Source: Ferrovibrio xuzhouensis
Lineage (GTDB): Bacteria; Pseudomonadota; Alphaproteobacteria; Ferrovibrionales; Ferrovibrionaceae
DNA: 64,000 bases
NCBI RefSeq assembly: GCF_042648965.1
Contig: NZ_JBHRYJ010000001.1
Span: 744,001-808,000 of the forward strand
Direction: 5' to 3'
Shown: positions 38,302 to 46,243 of the stretch, piece after piece
Layout of the letters: the number at the start of each line of letters is the position of its first letter
How positions within the stretch are numbered: position 1 is the stretch's first letter
Program-made: the position numbers and the translations under genes
Notes under the pieces: generated by a model
Seen by the model: the letters and a program-made list of their open reading frames with translations, nothing else
Told to the model about the DNA's origin: nothing
Database searches by the model: none

Positions 38302-40697
38302 CTTTTCGCATCGGCCCCATCGGCATCGTCGGGCGCGTCCATTTCATGGGCGTCGCTGACCGGCGGCGGCGCCTTGGGCAGCGACGCAGGTGGCGCTTCC
38401 GCCGCCGGCCGGTCCTGCGTCACGAAGACCGGCGGTGCCTTGCCCTGCTTGTCGACGCCGAAATAGATCGTCTGGTGCGGAAACGGAATCTCGATGCCGA
38501 GCTCGTCGAAGCGCGCCTTCATGCGGCGCTGGAATTCGCGTTTCACCGCCCATTGCCCGCCGGCCACCGTCTTAAAGCGCACGCGCACGATGACGGCGGA
38601 ATCGGCGAGCTGATCGAGGCCCAGGACCTCCAGCGGCTCGAGGATGCGCGCCGCCCAGTCGGGCTCCTGCCGCATCGTCTCGCCCAGTGCCTGCAGCACC
38701 GCGATCACTTCGTCGACATTCTCGCGATAGGCGACGCCGGCATCGATCACCGCGTAGGAGAAGCCGCGCGTCATGTTCTGCACGCGGGTGACCTCGCTGA
38801 ACGGGATCACATGCACGGTGCCGTTCAGGTCGCGCAGGCGGATGATGCGGATCGAGATATCCTCGACCACGCCGGCATTGCCGCCGAGATCGACCACATC
38901 GCCGACCGAGATGGTGTCCTCCATCAGGATGAAGGCGCCGGTGATCACGTCCTTGACCAGGGTCTGGGCGCCAAAGCCGATGGCGAGGCCGATGACGCCG
39001 GCACCGGCCAGCAGCGGCGCGATGTTGATGCCGAGCTCGGACAGGATGATCAGGCCGGAAATCAGGCCGAGCACCACGGTGACCGTGCGGCGCAGCAGCG
39101 GCAGCAGGGTGCGCACCCGGCCCGACCGCGGCGTCGGCGTGCCATCCGCGCCCGGCTGGGTCAGGTAATACTCGATGCCGGTGCCGATCGCCTCCCACAG
39201 CACCAGGGTGAGCAGCAGCACCAGCACGATGGTGGTCAGCCGCGCCACCACGGCGCGGCCGGCGTCGCTGCCGAGCCAGACCAGCGTGTCGATGCCCCAG
39301 GCCTGCAGCACGGCAAAGGCCGCCACCCCATAGAGCACCACGCGGATGGTGCCGAGCAGCACCGGCAGGTAGCGGTTGGCCCGCGCCTCGAGGCCGGGAA
39401 AGCGCAGCCGCGTCTCCGCGCCGACGGCAAACAGCCGGCGGAAGCCGCGGTCGGACGCCGCCAGCAGCAGGCGGGTGACAACGAGGATGGCAATGGTCAG
39501 CAGGGTGCCGCGCAGGATCAGGCGGAAGCCGCCGGCGACCTCGAAGGCCCAGATCGCATAGGTGGCGCCGATATACAGCAGCGCCAGCACATGCCAGATG
39601 TCGGCGGCCCGCTGGCGCAGCAGGCGCATGGCATTGCCCCGCGGCGTCTCGTGGTGGCCGTGGCCGCGGATATGCTCGGCCACCGCGCGGCGGTTCTGCA
39701 ACACCAATACGGTGACCATAGCGGCAAACAGGAAGGCGACCAGCCTGGCGATGGCATCGACGCCGTCGGGCGGCACATGCACGCGGCCGGCGATGCGCAC
39801 CAGCGCATGGCCGAAAAAGCCGAGCACGGCGAGCCGGCTGAGCCACAGATAGGTATAGGCCGCCGTCTCGTCGCTGACGCGGGCGAGCCGGAGCGCGGCA
39901 TTACCATGGCCGTCGTCGGGCGACAGCAGCGCCTGGCCGACGATCTGCACACCGCGCACGGCGACGAAAGCCAGCACGATGTACTGCGCGAGGTCGCGCG
40001 TCAGCGGGCCGGGCGCCAGCAGGCCGAGGATGCCGTAGGCGGCGCCGGCGAAGACCGCCGTCGGGATCAGCGCGACGACGGCGCGCAGCACCAGCAGCAG
40101 CAGGTTGAACCACAGCGAACCGCCCGGCTGGGCGCCGAGCGTGGCCAGCGGCCGGCGCAGCATGGCGAAAGCCAGCGCCTGCAAGGCGGCGGCAACGAGA
40201 ATCGCGGCACCGAGCTTCAGCAGAACATCGGCCCAGGCGGCGCGGCGCTGCGGATTGGCGAACTGCCGCTGCACCCAGTCGGTCAGCGCCGGCAGGTCGG
40301 AGAATAATGCACTCGCCGCCGCGAGCGTGCTGCCGGCGCGGCGCATCTGTGCCATCACGCCATCGACGATGGCGCTGCCCGGATCGGTGTCGGCGGCCTG
40401 CGGCGGTGCTGGTTTGCCGTCAGCCGTCTTGCCATCGGCCGAATCGCGCGCCGCGGCCAGCGCCCGCAGGGTCTCGACCAGTTTCTGGCGCTCGTCGGGA
40501 TTCTGCAGCCGGTCGGCCAGGCCGTTGAGGTCCTGCGCATTCAGGCCCGCCGTCTCGCCGGTCGCCGTCGCCGGAGCGGGCGCTGTCTGCTGGGCAGCGG
40601 CGGGCATGGCCGCCAGCAGGGCGGCAAGCAGGAGCGTAATGGCAGGGAACAGCCGGGCCTGACGGCACAGCCTGGGGAAAACTATCTTGTCGGTCAT
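38298..40697 (-). CDS. MscS-family mechanosensitive ion channel (large, multi-domain)
   Basis: A 799-residue channel. A signal peptide (LFPAITLLLAALLAAMPAAA) leads to a periplasmic region, then about ten transmembrane helices and the MscS core: pore helix LLAGAGVIGLAIGFGAQTLVKDVITGAFILMED, then DTISVGDVVDLGGNAGVVEDISIRIIRLRDLNGTVHVIPFSEV in pieces (beta domain), and a cytoplasmic C-terminal domain. The size puts it with YbdG/MscM-like large channels that release solutes on osmotic down-shock. ATG at 40697 begins the signal peptide; the open frame upstream is non-conserved and reaches into the tRNA remnant. It is the last host gene before the prophage. Confidence 0.9.
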   Translation of the reverse strand: MTDKIVFPRLCRQARLFPAITLLLAALLAAMPAAAQQTAPAPATATGETAGLNAQDLNGLADRLQNPDERQKLVETLRALAAARDSADGKTADGKPAPPQAADTDPGSAIVDGVMAQMRRAGSTLAAASALFSDLPALTDWVQRQFANPQRRAAWADVLLKLGAAILVAAALQALAFAMLRRPLATLGAQPGGSLWFNLLLLVLRAVVALIPTAVFAGAAYGILGLLAPGPLTRDLAQYIVLAFVAVRGVQIVGQALLSPDDGHGNAALRLARVSDETAAYTYLWLSRLAVLGFFGHALVRIAGRVHVPPDGVDAIARLVAFLFAAMVTVLVLQNRRAVAEHIRGHGHHETPRGNAMRLLRQRAADIWHVLALLYIGATYAIWAFEVAGGFRLILRGTLLTIAILVVTRLLLAASDRGFRRLFAVGAETRLRFPGLEARANRYLPVLLGTIRVVLYGVAAFAVLQAWGIDTLVWLGSDAGRAVVARLTTIVLVLLLTLVLWEAIGTGIEYYLTQPGADGTPTPRSGRVRTLLPLLRRTVTVVLGLISGLIILSELGINIAPLLAGAGVIGLAIGFGAQTLVKDVITGAFILMEDTISVGDVVDLGGNAGVVEDISIRIIRLRDLNGTVHVIPFSEVTRVQNMTRGFSYAVIDAGVAYRENVDEVIAVLQALGETMRQEPDWAARILEPLEVLGLDQLADSAVIVRVRFKTVAGGQWAVKREFQRRMKARFDELGIEIPFPHQTIYFGVDKQGKAPPVFVTQDRPAAEAPPASLPKAPPPVSDAHEMDAPDDADGADAKS

Positions 40698-40832
40698 CGG
40701 CCTGATTGTAGACGGCACACCCGATGGTGCCAGTTCAAAATCCGTGGAAGACCGGCAAGCTATTGTCGGAATTGGGCATTTTTTTGACCCGGCGGGCGCC
40801 GGATCGCTGCAGGACGGATTTTTGGAGGGGAA

Positions 40833-40880
40833 TGGTGCCCAGGGACGGATTTGAACCGCCGACACGAGGATTTTCAGTCC
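40833..40880 (-). tRNA. 3' fragment of tRNA-Phe(GAA), prophage attachment remnant
   Basis: Minus strand: the anticodon loop CTGAAAA with GAA anticodon, the 3' anticodon strand TCCTC, variable loop, T arm GGCGG-TTCAAAT-CCGTC, acceptor strand CCTGGGC and ACCA. The 5' half is missing: the bases beyond do not pair with TCCTC and no D arm or acceptor strand GCCCAGG follows. This is what remains when a phage integrates into a tRNA gene and restores it at the other end. Confidence 0.85.
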
Positions 40881-40939
40881 GACGCTCTTTGTAGAAAATC
40901 AATGACTTGCGTGCAAAACTTGGGTATTTGGGGGCACCA

Positions 40940-41584
40940 GTGGTCAATAGGTTACCGGCAATTTGCAAAACTCTCGGAACGGCGTTCGGACTCCTGCTGA
41001 TCGCTGCCCTGCCGGCACAGGCCAACACGAAACGGCCCGAGACGATCACCGGGGTCGTCACCGCCGTCGACGATGGCGACACCCTGACCCTGCAGGCCGA
41101 TGACGGCCGGTGCATCGAGGTCCGCATGTCGGACTATGACAGCCCGGAAATCGCCCACCGGCCGGGGCAGACACCGGCCTGCGGCGGTTCACCCGGAAAC
41201 TGGCCGCCCGCGCCCTACCCCGGCCAGCCGGGCGGCGAAGACGCCGGCAAGGTGCTGCGCGATCTCGCCCTCGGCCACCGCGCCACCGCGCTGTGCTATG
41301 GCTCCGGGGGCTACGGCCGGCTGGCCTGCCATGTTACCGTCGACGGCCAGGTCGAGAGTTTGAACCGGCAGGTCATCCGCGCCGGCTGGGGCCTGATCTT
41401 CACGCGGTCGAACTGGGTCCATGACCCCCAGTCGCGTGCCATCGAGGCCGAGGCCATCGCGGCACACCGGGGCCGCTGGGGCCTGCCGGCATGGCAGGCC
41501 CTCGATCCCTACTGGTGGCGCACCAACTGCTGGAAAAAGGGCGGCGGTCAGCCGGACAACTGTCCCGGCGCCAGCGCCAAATAA
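40940..41584 (+). CDS. Exported SNase-like (thermonuclease) protein
   Basis: A 214-residue protein with a signal peptide (ALPAQA cleavage) and a staphylococcal nuclease OB-fold: GVVTAVDDGDTLTLQ, the catalytic-region RMSDYDSPEI, YGRLACHVTVDG with a second arginine, and NRQVIRAGW. Four or more cysteines suggest disulfides in the periplasm. GTG at 40940 is chosen because GGGGG lies 7 bases upstream and the signal then begins normally; TTG at 40907 is possible. It is a likely cargo gene beside the attachment site, opposite to the late operon. It carries the first copy of the 15-bp phage motif. Confidence 0.8.
   Translation: MVNRLPAICKTLGTAFGLLLIAALPAQANTKRPETITGVVTAVDDGDTLTLQADDGRCIEVRMSDYDSPEIAHRPGQTPACGGSPGNWPPAPYPGQPGGEDAGKVLRDLALGHRATALCYGSGGYGRLACHVTVDGQVESLNRQVIRAGWGLIFTRSNWVHDPQSRAIEAEAIAAHRGRWGLPAWQALDPYWWRTNCWKKGGGQPDNCPGASAK
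40975..40989 (+). repeat. Dispersed prophage 15-mer, copy 1
   Basis: CGGAACGGCGTTCGG, exact consensus; lies in the signal-peptide codons (Leu-Gly-Thr-Ala-Phe-Gly) of the nuclease gene. Confidence 0.85.
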
Positions 41585-41656
41585 GACTGCGATCCGGCAG
41601 CCCCCGAACATTGTCCTGTGGCGGATGGCCGGCATTCCGGTCTATCTGTCGTCGCC

Positions 41657-41995
41657 ATGCGCTTCCCGCTTCGCACCCTCGCCCATGTCCATGGCTTCCG
41701 CCGCGCCACCCAGGGCCGGCTGGGCGCCGAACAGATCGCCGTCTGCCGGTCCTGCGGCTGGAAGTGGAGCGTCAACCTCGATGCGGCGCGCCGCGAGCTG
41801 GGCGACGATGCCACCGGCAGGGACCTGATCGGCGTCCACCGCTGCCCGCATTGCGGCGAAGGTATGGCCGGCGATGCCTATGTCGTGATCGACACCGCGC
41901 CGCAGCAGCGGCCGGTCTGGTTCGGCAGCCAGTTCGAGGGCCGGCTGGATACCACGGACCCATTCGCGACCATGAAGACGCGGCGGCGGACATAA
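41657..41995 (+). CDS. Zinc-ribbon hypothetical protein
   Basis: A 112-residue cytoplasmic protein with two cysteine pairs, CRSCGW near residue 31 and CPHCGE near 69, spaced as in a zinc ribbon. The first 25 residues are basic. No function known. ATG at 41657 is preferred; an in-frame ATG at 41618 is also possible. Second rightward gene of the prophage edge; its end abuts the A-tract of the terminator for the opposite operon. Confidence 0.65.
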   Translation: MRFPLRTLAHVHGFRRATQGRLGAEQIAVCRSCGWKWSVNLDAARRELGDDATGRDLIGVHRCPHCGEGMAGDAYVVIDTAPQQRPVWFGSQFEGRLDTTDPFATMKTRRRT

Positions 41996-42026
41996 AAAAA
42001 AGCCCGCCGGCACGAAGCCGGCGGGC
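41994..42026 (-). terminator. Terminator of the phage late operon
   Basis: Perfect 10-bp stem GCCCGCCGGC-ACGAA-GCCGGCGGGC (42002-42026), followed on the minus strand by eight T residues. It lies 31 bases after the stop of the Rz1-like gene and may also slow the facing rightward transcript. Confidence 0.9.
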
Positions 42027-42057
42027 ACCCAGTCTGGGAGGAAGGCGATATGGGCAG

Positions 42058-42363
42058 TCAGGGCAGCGGCAGCGCCGCGCGATCCTTCAGCAGTTGATTG
42101 GCCGCGCCGATCATGGCTTCGTTGCAGGCACCCCAGCCGGCCAGCTCGAAGGCCGCGGCGCGCGCCTCGTCAAGGCTGGCGTAGGCCGCCGGCAGTTGCG
42201 GCCGGGCGCAGGGCTGGATCTGCGGAATGTCCTGCCGCTGGATCACCGCCTTGGGGATCACCACCGCCGACGATCCACCGCAGGCCGTCAAGATCGCTGT
42301 TGAAAGCATCGAGAACAGCACCGCAGGCCGCGGCCACCGGCACCGGGATTTTGCGTTCGACAT
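42058..42363 (-). CDS. Outer-membrane spanin (Rz1-like lipoprotein)
   Basis: A 101-residue small lipoprotein: signal VLFSMLSTAILTACGGSS with the lipobox Cys near residue 28, and a proline-containing mature tail. It overlaps the Rz-like gene by 194 bases in another frame, the classic Rz/Rz1 layout. Outer-membrane spanins join the inner spanin to fuse the two membranes at lysis. Last gene of the late operon. Confidence 0.75.
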   Translation of the reverse strand: MSNAKSRCRWPRPAVLFSMLSTAILTACGGSSAVVIPKAVIQRQDIPQIQPCARPQLPAAYASLDEARAAAFELAGWGACNEAMIGAANQLLKDRAALPLP

Positions 42364-42673
42364 AGACCTTCCTCACTTCCACCCTGACCTGGCCGGCAAG
42401 GCGATCGGCGCGGGCCATCATGGCCTGCAGCGCCGCCGCGTTGAGCCGGTTGAGACTCTGTTCATGCTGGAAGGCGGCAAAGTTATCCTGCGCCACCTGT
42501 TCCGCCGTCTTGCGGTTGGCGGTTTCGGTGCCGAGCGCCATCTGCGCGCGGCCGAGGCGCCACTCCGTCAGGCCGACGGCGCCGGCCAACAGCAGGACGG
42601 CGCAGATCATCGCGCCGGTCGCCCATGCCCGCAGCGAACTGCCCGCGCCCAGCAGGCTGACAAGGCGGCCCAT
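42170..42673 (-). CDS. Inner-membrane spanin (Rz-like)
   Basis: A 167-residue protein with one N-terminal membrane helix (WATGAMICAVLLLAGAVGL) followed by a long coiled coil (ETANRKTAEQVAQDNFAAFQ, LNRLNAAALQAMMARADRLAGQ) facing the periplasm. ATG at 42673 follows the lysozyme stop by two bases. The embedded Rz1-like gene supports the call. Confidence 0.75.
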   Translation of the reverse strand: MGRLVSLLGAGSSLRAWATGAMICAVLLLAGAVGLTEWRLGRAQMALGTETANRKTAEQVAQDNFAAFQHEQSLNRLNAAALQAMMARADRLAGQVRVEVRKVYVERKIPVPVAAACGAVLDAFNSDLDGLRWIVGGGDPQGGDPAAGHSADPALRPAATAGGLRQP

Positions 42674-42675
42674 GG

Positions 42676-43551
42676 TCAGCCGCCCGCTTCCATCAGCCGC
42701 CACCAGCGGTCGATGGCCGGGGCGTAGCCCAGCGTCTCGGCGGCATGGCGGCCGGTGATCTGCGGCAGGCAGCGCATGATGGCGTCGTATCCCGGCGGTA
42801 GCATGCCGTTCTCGGCACAGGCCCGCTGGGCAGCGAGGATATTGCCGAAACCGCCGTTGTAGCTCGCCTGCGCCAGGTGATGCCGGTCCAGCGCCGGCCG
42901 CGGGCTCGACCAGCCGGCCCGCAGCCGCGCCATGTAATAGGCGCCGGCCTCGATACTGACCGCGGCCTGGCTGCGCGGCACGGCGCCGAGGCCCATCGCC
43001 GCGGTGACCTCGGTCCAGGTCGCCGGCATGAACTGCGCCAGACCCTCGGCGCCGGCCGGGCTGCGCGCCGCCGGGTCGAGGCGCGATTCCTGATAGAGCT
43101 GGGCCTTCCACAGTTTCCACGGCACGCCGGGCATCCAGCGTTTCGAAGCCTGCATGATGGCCAGGTCATACTTGCCGGTGAAGGTCGCCGCCTGCGCCGG
43201 CCCCGGCAGGACGATGATCGCCAGCGCCAGGCAGCCGAAGGCCATGATCAGCGCATAGGACAGGAAGACGGCCAGCACCCGGCAGCCCATATAGCCGCGC
43301 ATGGCGGCGGAATCATGATCGATGTCGCGGAAGCGCACGCCGCGCAGCCAGTCGAACAGGCGCAGGGTGAGAACCGCCCCAAGGCCGACCGCCGTCGCCA
43401 GCAGGAATTTCAGCGAATAGCTGGTCACGAGCTGCAGCGCGGCCGGGCCATAGGACTCATGCAGGAACTGCCATATCGCCGGCCAGATGCCGCAGAGGAA
43501 CTGCCAGACCGTGCGGGCGGCGGCGATGAACAGCGGGAGAATATCGGGCAT
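42676..43551 (-). CDS. Membrane-anchored lytic transglycosylase (phage endolysin)
   Basis: A 291-residue protein. The N-terminal about 125 residues hold three hydrophobic helices (near 8-30, 44-68 and 90-118). The rest is an SLT/goose-lysozyme type domain: catalytic Glu in LYQESRLDPAARSPAGAEGLAQFMP, then ASYNGGFGNI and YVxGI-like region QITGRHAAETLGY. It cuts the glycan strands from the periplasmic side. Several membrane helices on a phage endolysin are unusual; it may be held in the membrane until holin triggering. Confidence 0.8.
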   Translation of the reverse strand: MPDILPLFIAAARTVWQFLCGIWPAIWQFLHESYGPAALQLVTSYSLKFLLATAVGLGAVLTLRLFDWLRGVRFRDIDHDSAAMRGYMGCRVLAVFLSYALIMAFGCLALAIIVLPGPAQAATFTGKYDLAIMQASKRWMPGVPWKLWKAQLYQESRLDPAARSPAGAEGLAQFMPATWTEVTAAMGLGAVPRSQAAVSIEAGAYYMARLRAGWSSPRPALDRHHLAQASYNGGFGNILAAQRACAENGMLPPGYDAIMRCLPQITGRHAAETLGYAPAIDRWWRLMEAGG

Positions 43552-43560
43552 GTCAGGACC

Positions 43561-43947
43561 TCAGTGTTTCGAAGGATCGGCCGGCAGCACCGGCGGGGCG
43601 TGGGTCTGGGTGACCGGCGGCATCGGCACGCCGTTCCGGCGCAGCCACAGCACGATCAGCGACTGGATGCCGTTCATGCCGAACCACGAAAACAGGCCGA
43701 TGAAGGCGGCCTGCTGCGGCCCCGGTGCGATGTGGAAATAATCGGCGATGCCGACGCCGATGATGGCGCAGAGGATCGCCATGCCGATCTCGAAGGCGAT
43801 CAGCGAGAAAGCCAGCCGCGCCCGGCCGGCACGGATCTGTTGCGCGTACCACATCAGCCGCGCCAGGCCGGCAATGGCGAAGGGCCAGGCCCAGTTAGAG
43901 AGGGCGGTCGAGGCCTCGACCCACCAATCGCCCAGTCTCTCGACCAT
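43561..43947 (-). CDS. Holin-like membrane protein
   Basis: A 128-residue protein with three hydrophobic helices (WAWPFAIAGLARLMWYAQQI, LIAFEIGMAILCAIIGVGIADYF, QQAAFIGLFSWFGMNGIQSLIVLWL) and a polar Pro-rich tail. GGGGGAG lies 3 bases before the ATG at 43947. Small size, helices and place beside the lysozyme and spanins indicate a holin; the holin class is not determined. Confidence 0.7.
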   Translation of the reverse strand: MVERLGDWWVEASTALSNWAWPFAIAGLARLMWYAQQIRAGRARLAFSLIAFEIGMAILCAIIGVGIADYFHIAPGPQQAAFIGLFSWFGMNGIQSLIVLWLRRNGVPMPPVTQTHAPPVLPADPSKH

Positions 43948-43982
43948 ATCTCCCCCTTGTCGCCAGAAACCAGCAGGCGCCG

Positions 43983-44537
43983 TCATGCAGACACTCCGGC
44001 TGTCACCGCCCACCAGATGCACAGGCCGATCCAGCCGCCGAACAGCAGTTCGGCCAGTTCGGTGCCCCGCCCGATCACCACCTCGCCGCGCCACACCACC
44101 GGCCGCATCGGCAAAGCCCAAGCCGCCATGTACAGCGGCGCCGAGGCCAGGCCGGCCAAACCGACGAACCGGCCGCAGTCGTATCCGGTCAGCGCAAAAA
44201 CACAGGCTGACGGATACAGCCACAGCAGACCTCGCACTGCATTGGCGATGGCGCGTTCGACACCAGCCGGCACCAATCCGTCGTCGAACCACGGCGGCAG
44301 ACAGCCGAGGAATAGCGCCGGCACCAGCGCCAGCAGGCGCCAGTCGGCGCCATAGGCCATGCCGGCAAGGCCCAGCAGCGTCGCATACTGCAGCCGGCCG
44401 CCGGTGGTGCCGGTGCCGGTGACGGCATCCCACAGGCCGGAACCGCGCAGGCGAAAGGTGACGGCGCCCAGCAGGATGAAGCCGAGGCACCACAGCGCCT
44501 GCGCAAGGATGCGCAGGTCGAACAGCATCATGGTCAT
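43983..44537 (-). CDS. Phage membrane protein of unknown function
   Basis: A 184-residue integral membrane protein with about six helices (ALWCLGFILLGAVTF, LQYATLLGLAGMAYG, LLALVPALFLGCLPPW, GLLWLYPSACVFALTG, LASAPLYMAAWALP, LLFGGWIGLCIWWAVTA). Start at 44537 (MTMMLF) follows GAAGGAA. It lies between dam and the holin gene, in the lysis part of the operon. No family recognised. Confidence 0.65.
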   Translation of the reverse strand: MTMMLFDLRILAQALWCLGFILLGAVTFRLRGSGLWDAVTGTGTTGGRLQYATLLGLAGMAYGADWRLLALVPALFLGCLPPWFDDGLVPAGVERAIANAVRGLLWLYPSACVFALTGYDCGRFVGLAGLASAPLYMAAWALPMRPVVWRGEVVIGRGTELAELLFGGWIGLCIWWAVTAGVSA

Positions 44538-44548
44538 GGCAAGTTCCT

Positions 44549-45424
44549 TCACAGCAGCGACGCCTGGCGGCGCACGGCCGGGTCGATATTGGTGAAGACC
44601 AGCTCGTTGACTTTCTGGCTGGCCGCCTCGGCAATCGAATAGGTCGTCTCGATCACCGAGCAATGGAAGGCGGCGAAGATCGACCGGATTTCCGGGGCGT
44701 CGTTGATCGATAGGATGAACCGGCCGCTGATACCGGCCAGGACCTGCGCCAGCCGCTCGAAATCATCCTTGCCGAAGACACCGGCGCCGTAATCGGTCTC
44801 GCAGTTCCAGTAGGGCGGGTCACAATAGAACAGCGTGCCGGGCCGGTCCCAGCGCGAGACAAGATCGGCCCATGGCAGCCGCTCGATGATGACACCGGAC
44901 AGCCGCTCATGAACCTCGGCAAGGTCTGGAGCGAGACGGTTCACGTCGAAGCGGCCGGCCGTGCCTGGTGCGATGCCGAAGGTGCGGCCGACGATCTTGC
45001 CGCCAAATGCCGTGCGCTGCAGGTAGAGGAAGCGCGCGGCGCGCTGCATGTCGGTCAGGCTGTCGGGGTTCTGCCCGGCCAGCCGCTCGAACTCGTCGCG
45101 GCTGGTGATCTGGTATTTCAGGACATCCATGAACTGCGGGTAATGATGGTTCAGGATGCGGAACAGGTTGATCACGTCACGGCTGATATCGTTGATCACC
45201 TCGCAGCGCGGCCGTGACTTGCGACGGAAGAACACCCCGCCCATGCCAATGAAGGGTTCGGCATAGGTATCGTGCGGCACCTCGCCGATCAGGTCGCCCA
45301 GCCGCTCGGCCAGATGCCGCTTGCCGCCCAGATAGGGTGCCACCGGCGCGACCGGACGGACCGGTTTCAGGGACGGCGACTCGGGACCGGCCGGCGGTTC
45401 CACCGGCCTGTTGCTCGACTCCAT
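44549..45424 (-). CDS. Phage Dam-type adenine-N6 DNA methyltransferase (D12 class)
   Basis: A 291-residue class-alpha amino methyltransferase. Motif X is YLGGKRHLAERL, motif I (SAM binding) EPFIGMGGVFF, motif IV DPPYW, with NDISRDVINLFR between. The target is probably GATC-like by family, but cannot be read. It stands between the fibre genes and the lysis genes, a cargo-like place; it may protect the phage from host restriction or alter regulation. ATG at 45424 is the only sensible start. Confidence 0.88.
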   Translation of the reverse strand: MESSNRPVEPPAGPESPSLKPVRPVAPVAPYLGGKRHLAERLGDLIGEVPHDTYAEPFIGMGGVFFRRKSRPRCEVINDISRDVINLFRILNHHYPQFMDVLKYQITSRDEFERLAGQNPDSLTDMQRAARFLYLQRTAFGGKIVGRTFGIAPGTAGRFDVNRLAPDLAEVHERLSGVIIERLPWADLVSRWDRPGTLFYCDPPYWNCETDYGAGVFGKDDFERLAQVLAGISGRFILSINDAPEIRSIFAAFHCSVIETTYSIAEAASQKVNELVFTNIDPAVRRQASLL

Positions 45425-45575
45425 GCTGTGGATTTCCTACTTTTACCCGCCCCTGCAGGGGTGGCGGGTTGGCCGGTCGGGCCGGCCTGGACGGTCAAGC
45501 GCGGCACCACCCGCGCGGTTCGGGCTGTGTCCAGCAGCCCAGACCCCCGCCTCTTGTCCGCCGGTTCAGGCCCGG

Positions 45576-45590
45576 CGGAACGGCGTTCCG
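45576..45590 (+). repeat. Dispersed prophage 15-mer, copy 2
   Basis: CGGAACGGCGTTCCG, one change from consensus that makes it a perfect 7-1-7 palindrome; intergenic, just past the stop of the DUF4376 gene. Confidence 0.85.
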
Positions 45591-45591
45591 G

Positions 45592-46215
45592 TTATTGCTG
45601 CTGACCGGCCACCGGCGGCCAGCCGGCGGTGAAGTCATAGTCGATCAGGCTGGGGATATTCTCGGCATCGGCCAGCGCCTTCATCGCCTGGCTGTGCAGC
45701 TTCTCGGTGCTGTAGCACGCCTGCACATGCGTGCCGGCGGTAACGGCGATGGCGGTCATGGCGGCAGCGTCAAGCTGTTCCCAGCCGTTAGCTGCCTTCC
45801 AATCGATCACCATTTCCGGGTCGCGCTGTACCAGGCTGTAGGCGGAGCTGATCTTGGCCTGGCTTGCCTCGTCCGTGCGGATCACGCTGCCGCCCAGTTC
45901 GATGCCGGCCGTCTCGATGCCATAGCGGAAGGCCGCGAGGTCGGCCTGGCGGCGGACCAGGATATCGGCCACCGGCCGAGGCGTGGCCTCATAGGTGATC
46001 ACCTCGTTATTCCGGTTCTCGGATACAACGTAGTAGCGGTCGTCGACAGCGGGCCGTGCGGCACGCTGGACCGGAACGGCCCCAAGCGCCGCCAGCGTCT
46101 CGGCATCGGCGCCGCCGAGGAAAGCTGCATCATAGAGCCGGTTCTGGAAGCTGAAGGCAGAACCGACCTGCACGATGCCGAGGCCGGGAATGAAATACTC
46201 GGTGGGCTTGGCCAT
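45592..46215 (-). CDS. DUF4376-containing tail protein
   Basis: A 207-residue protein. The C-terminal half has the DUF4376 pattern: RYGIETAGIELGGSVIRTDEASQAKI, DWKAANGWEQLDA and an HSQA-type helix. Such proteins follow fibre genes in many phages and are thought to help fibre assembly. N-terminal part AKPTEYFIPGLGIVQVGSAF is unassigned. Downstream of the fibre gene (28-base gap). Confidence 0.7.
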   Translation of the reverse strand: MAKPTEYFIPGLGIVQVGSAFSFQNRLYDAAFLGGADAETLAALGAVPVQRAARPAVDDRYYVVSENRNNEVITYEATPRPVADILVRRQADLAAFRYGIETAGIELGGSVIRTDEASQAKISSAYSLVQRDPEMVIDWKAANGWEQLDAAAMTAIAVTAGTHVQACYSTEKLHSQAMKALADAENIPSLIDYDFTAGWPPVAGQQQ

Positions 46216-46243
46216 GGTGTCTCCTTATCGGGCGGTGCCCTGT

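Noticed and set aside
40833..40908. A complete tRNA-Phe gene
   Set aside because: The 5' half does not pair with the 3' anticodon strand or acceptor strand and there is no D arm; it is only a 3' fragment.
45445..45469. Hairpin in the leader of the Dam gene as a terminator
   Set aside because: On the minus strand it is followed by A residues, not T; it could only be a leader structure and support is weak.
46068..46088. Further possible copy of the prophage 15-mer (CGGAACGGCCCC...)
   Set aside because: Only the left half matches; the right half of the palindrome is absent. Similar half matches at 59215 and 60803 were left out for the same reason.
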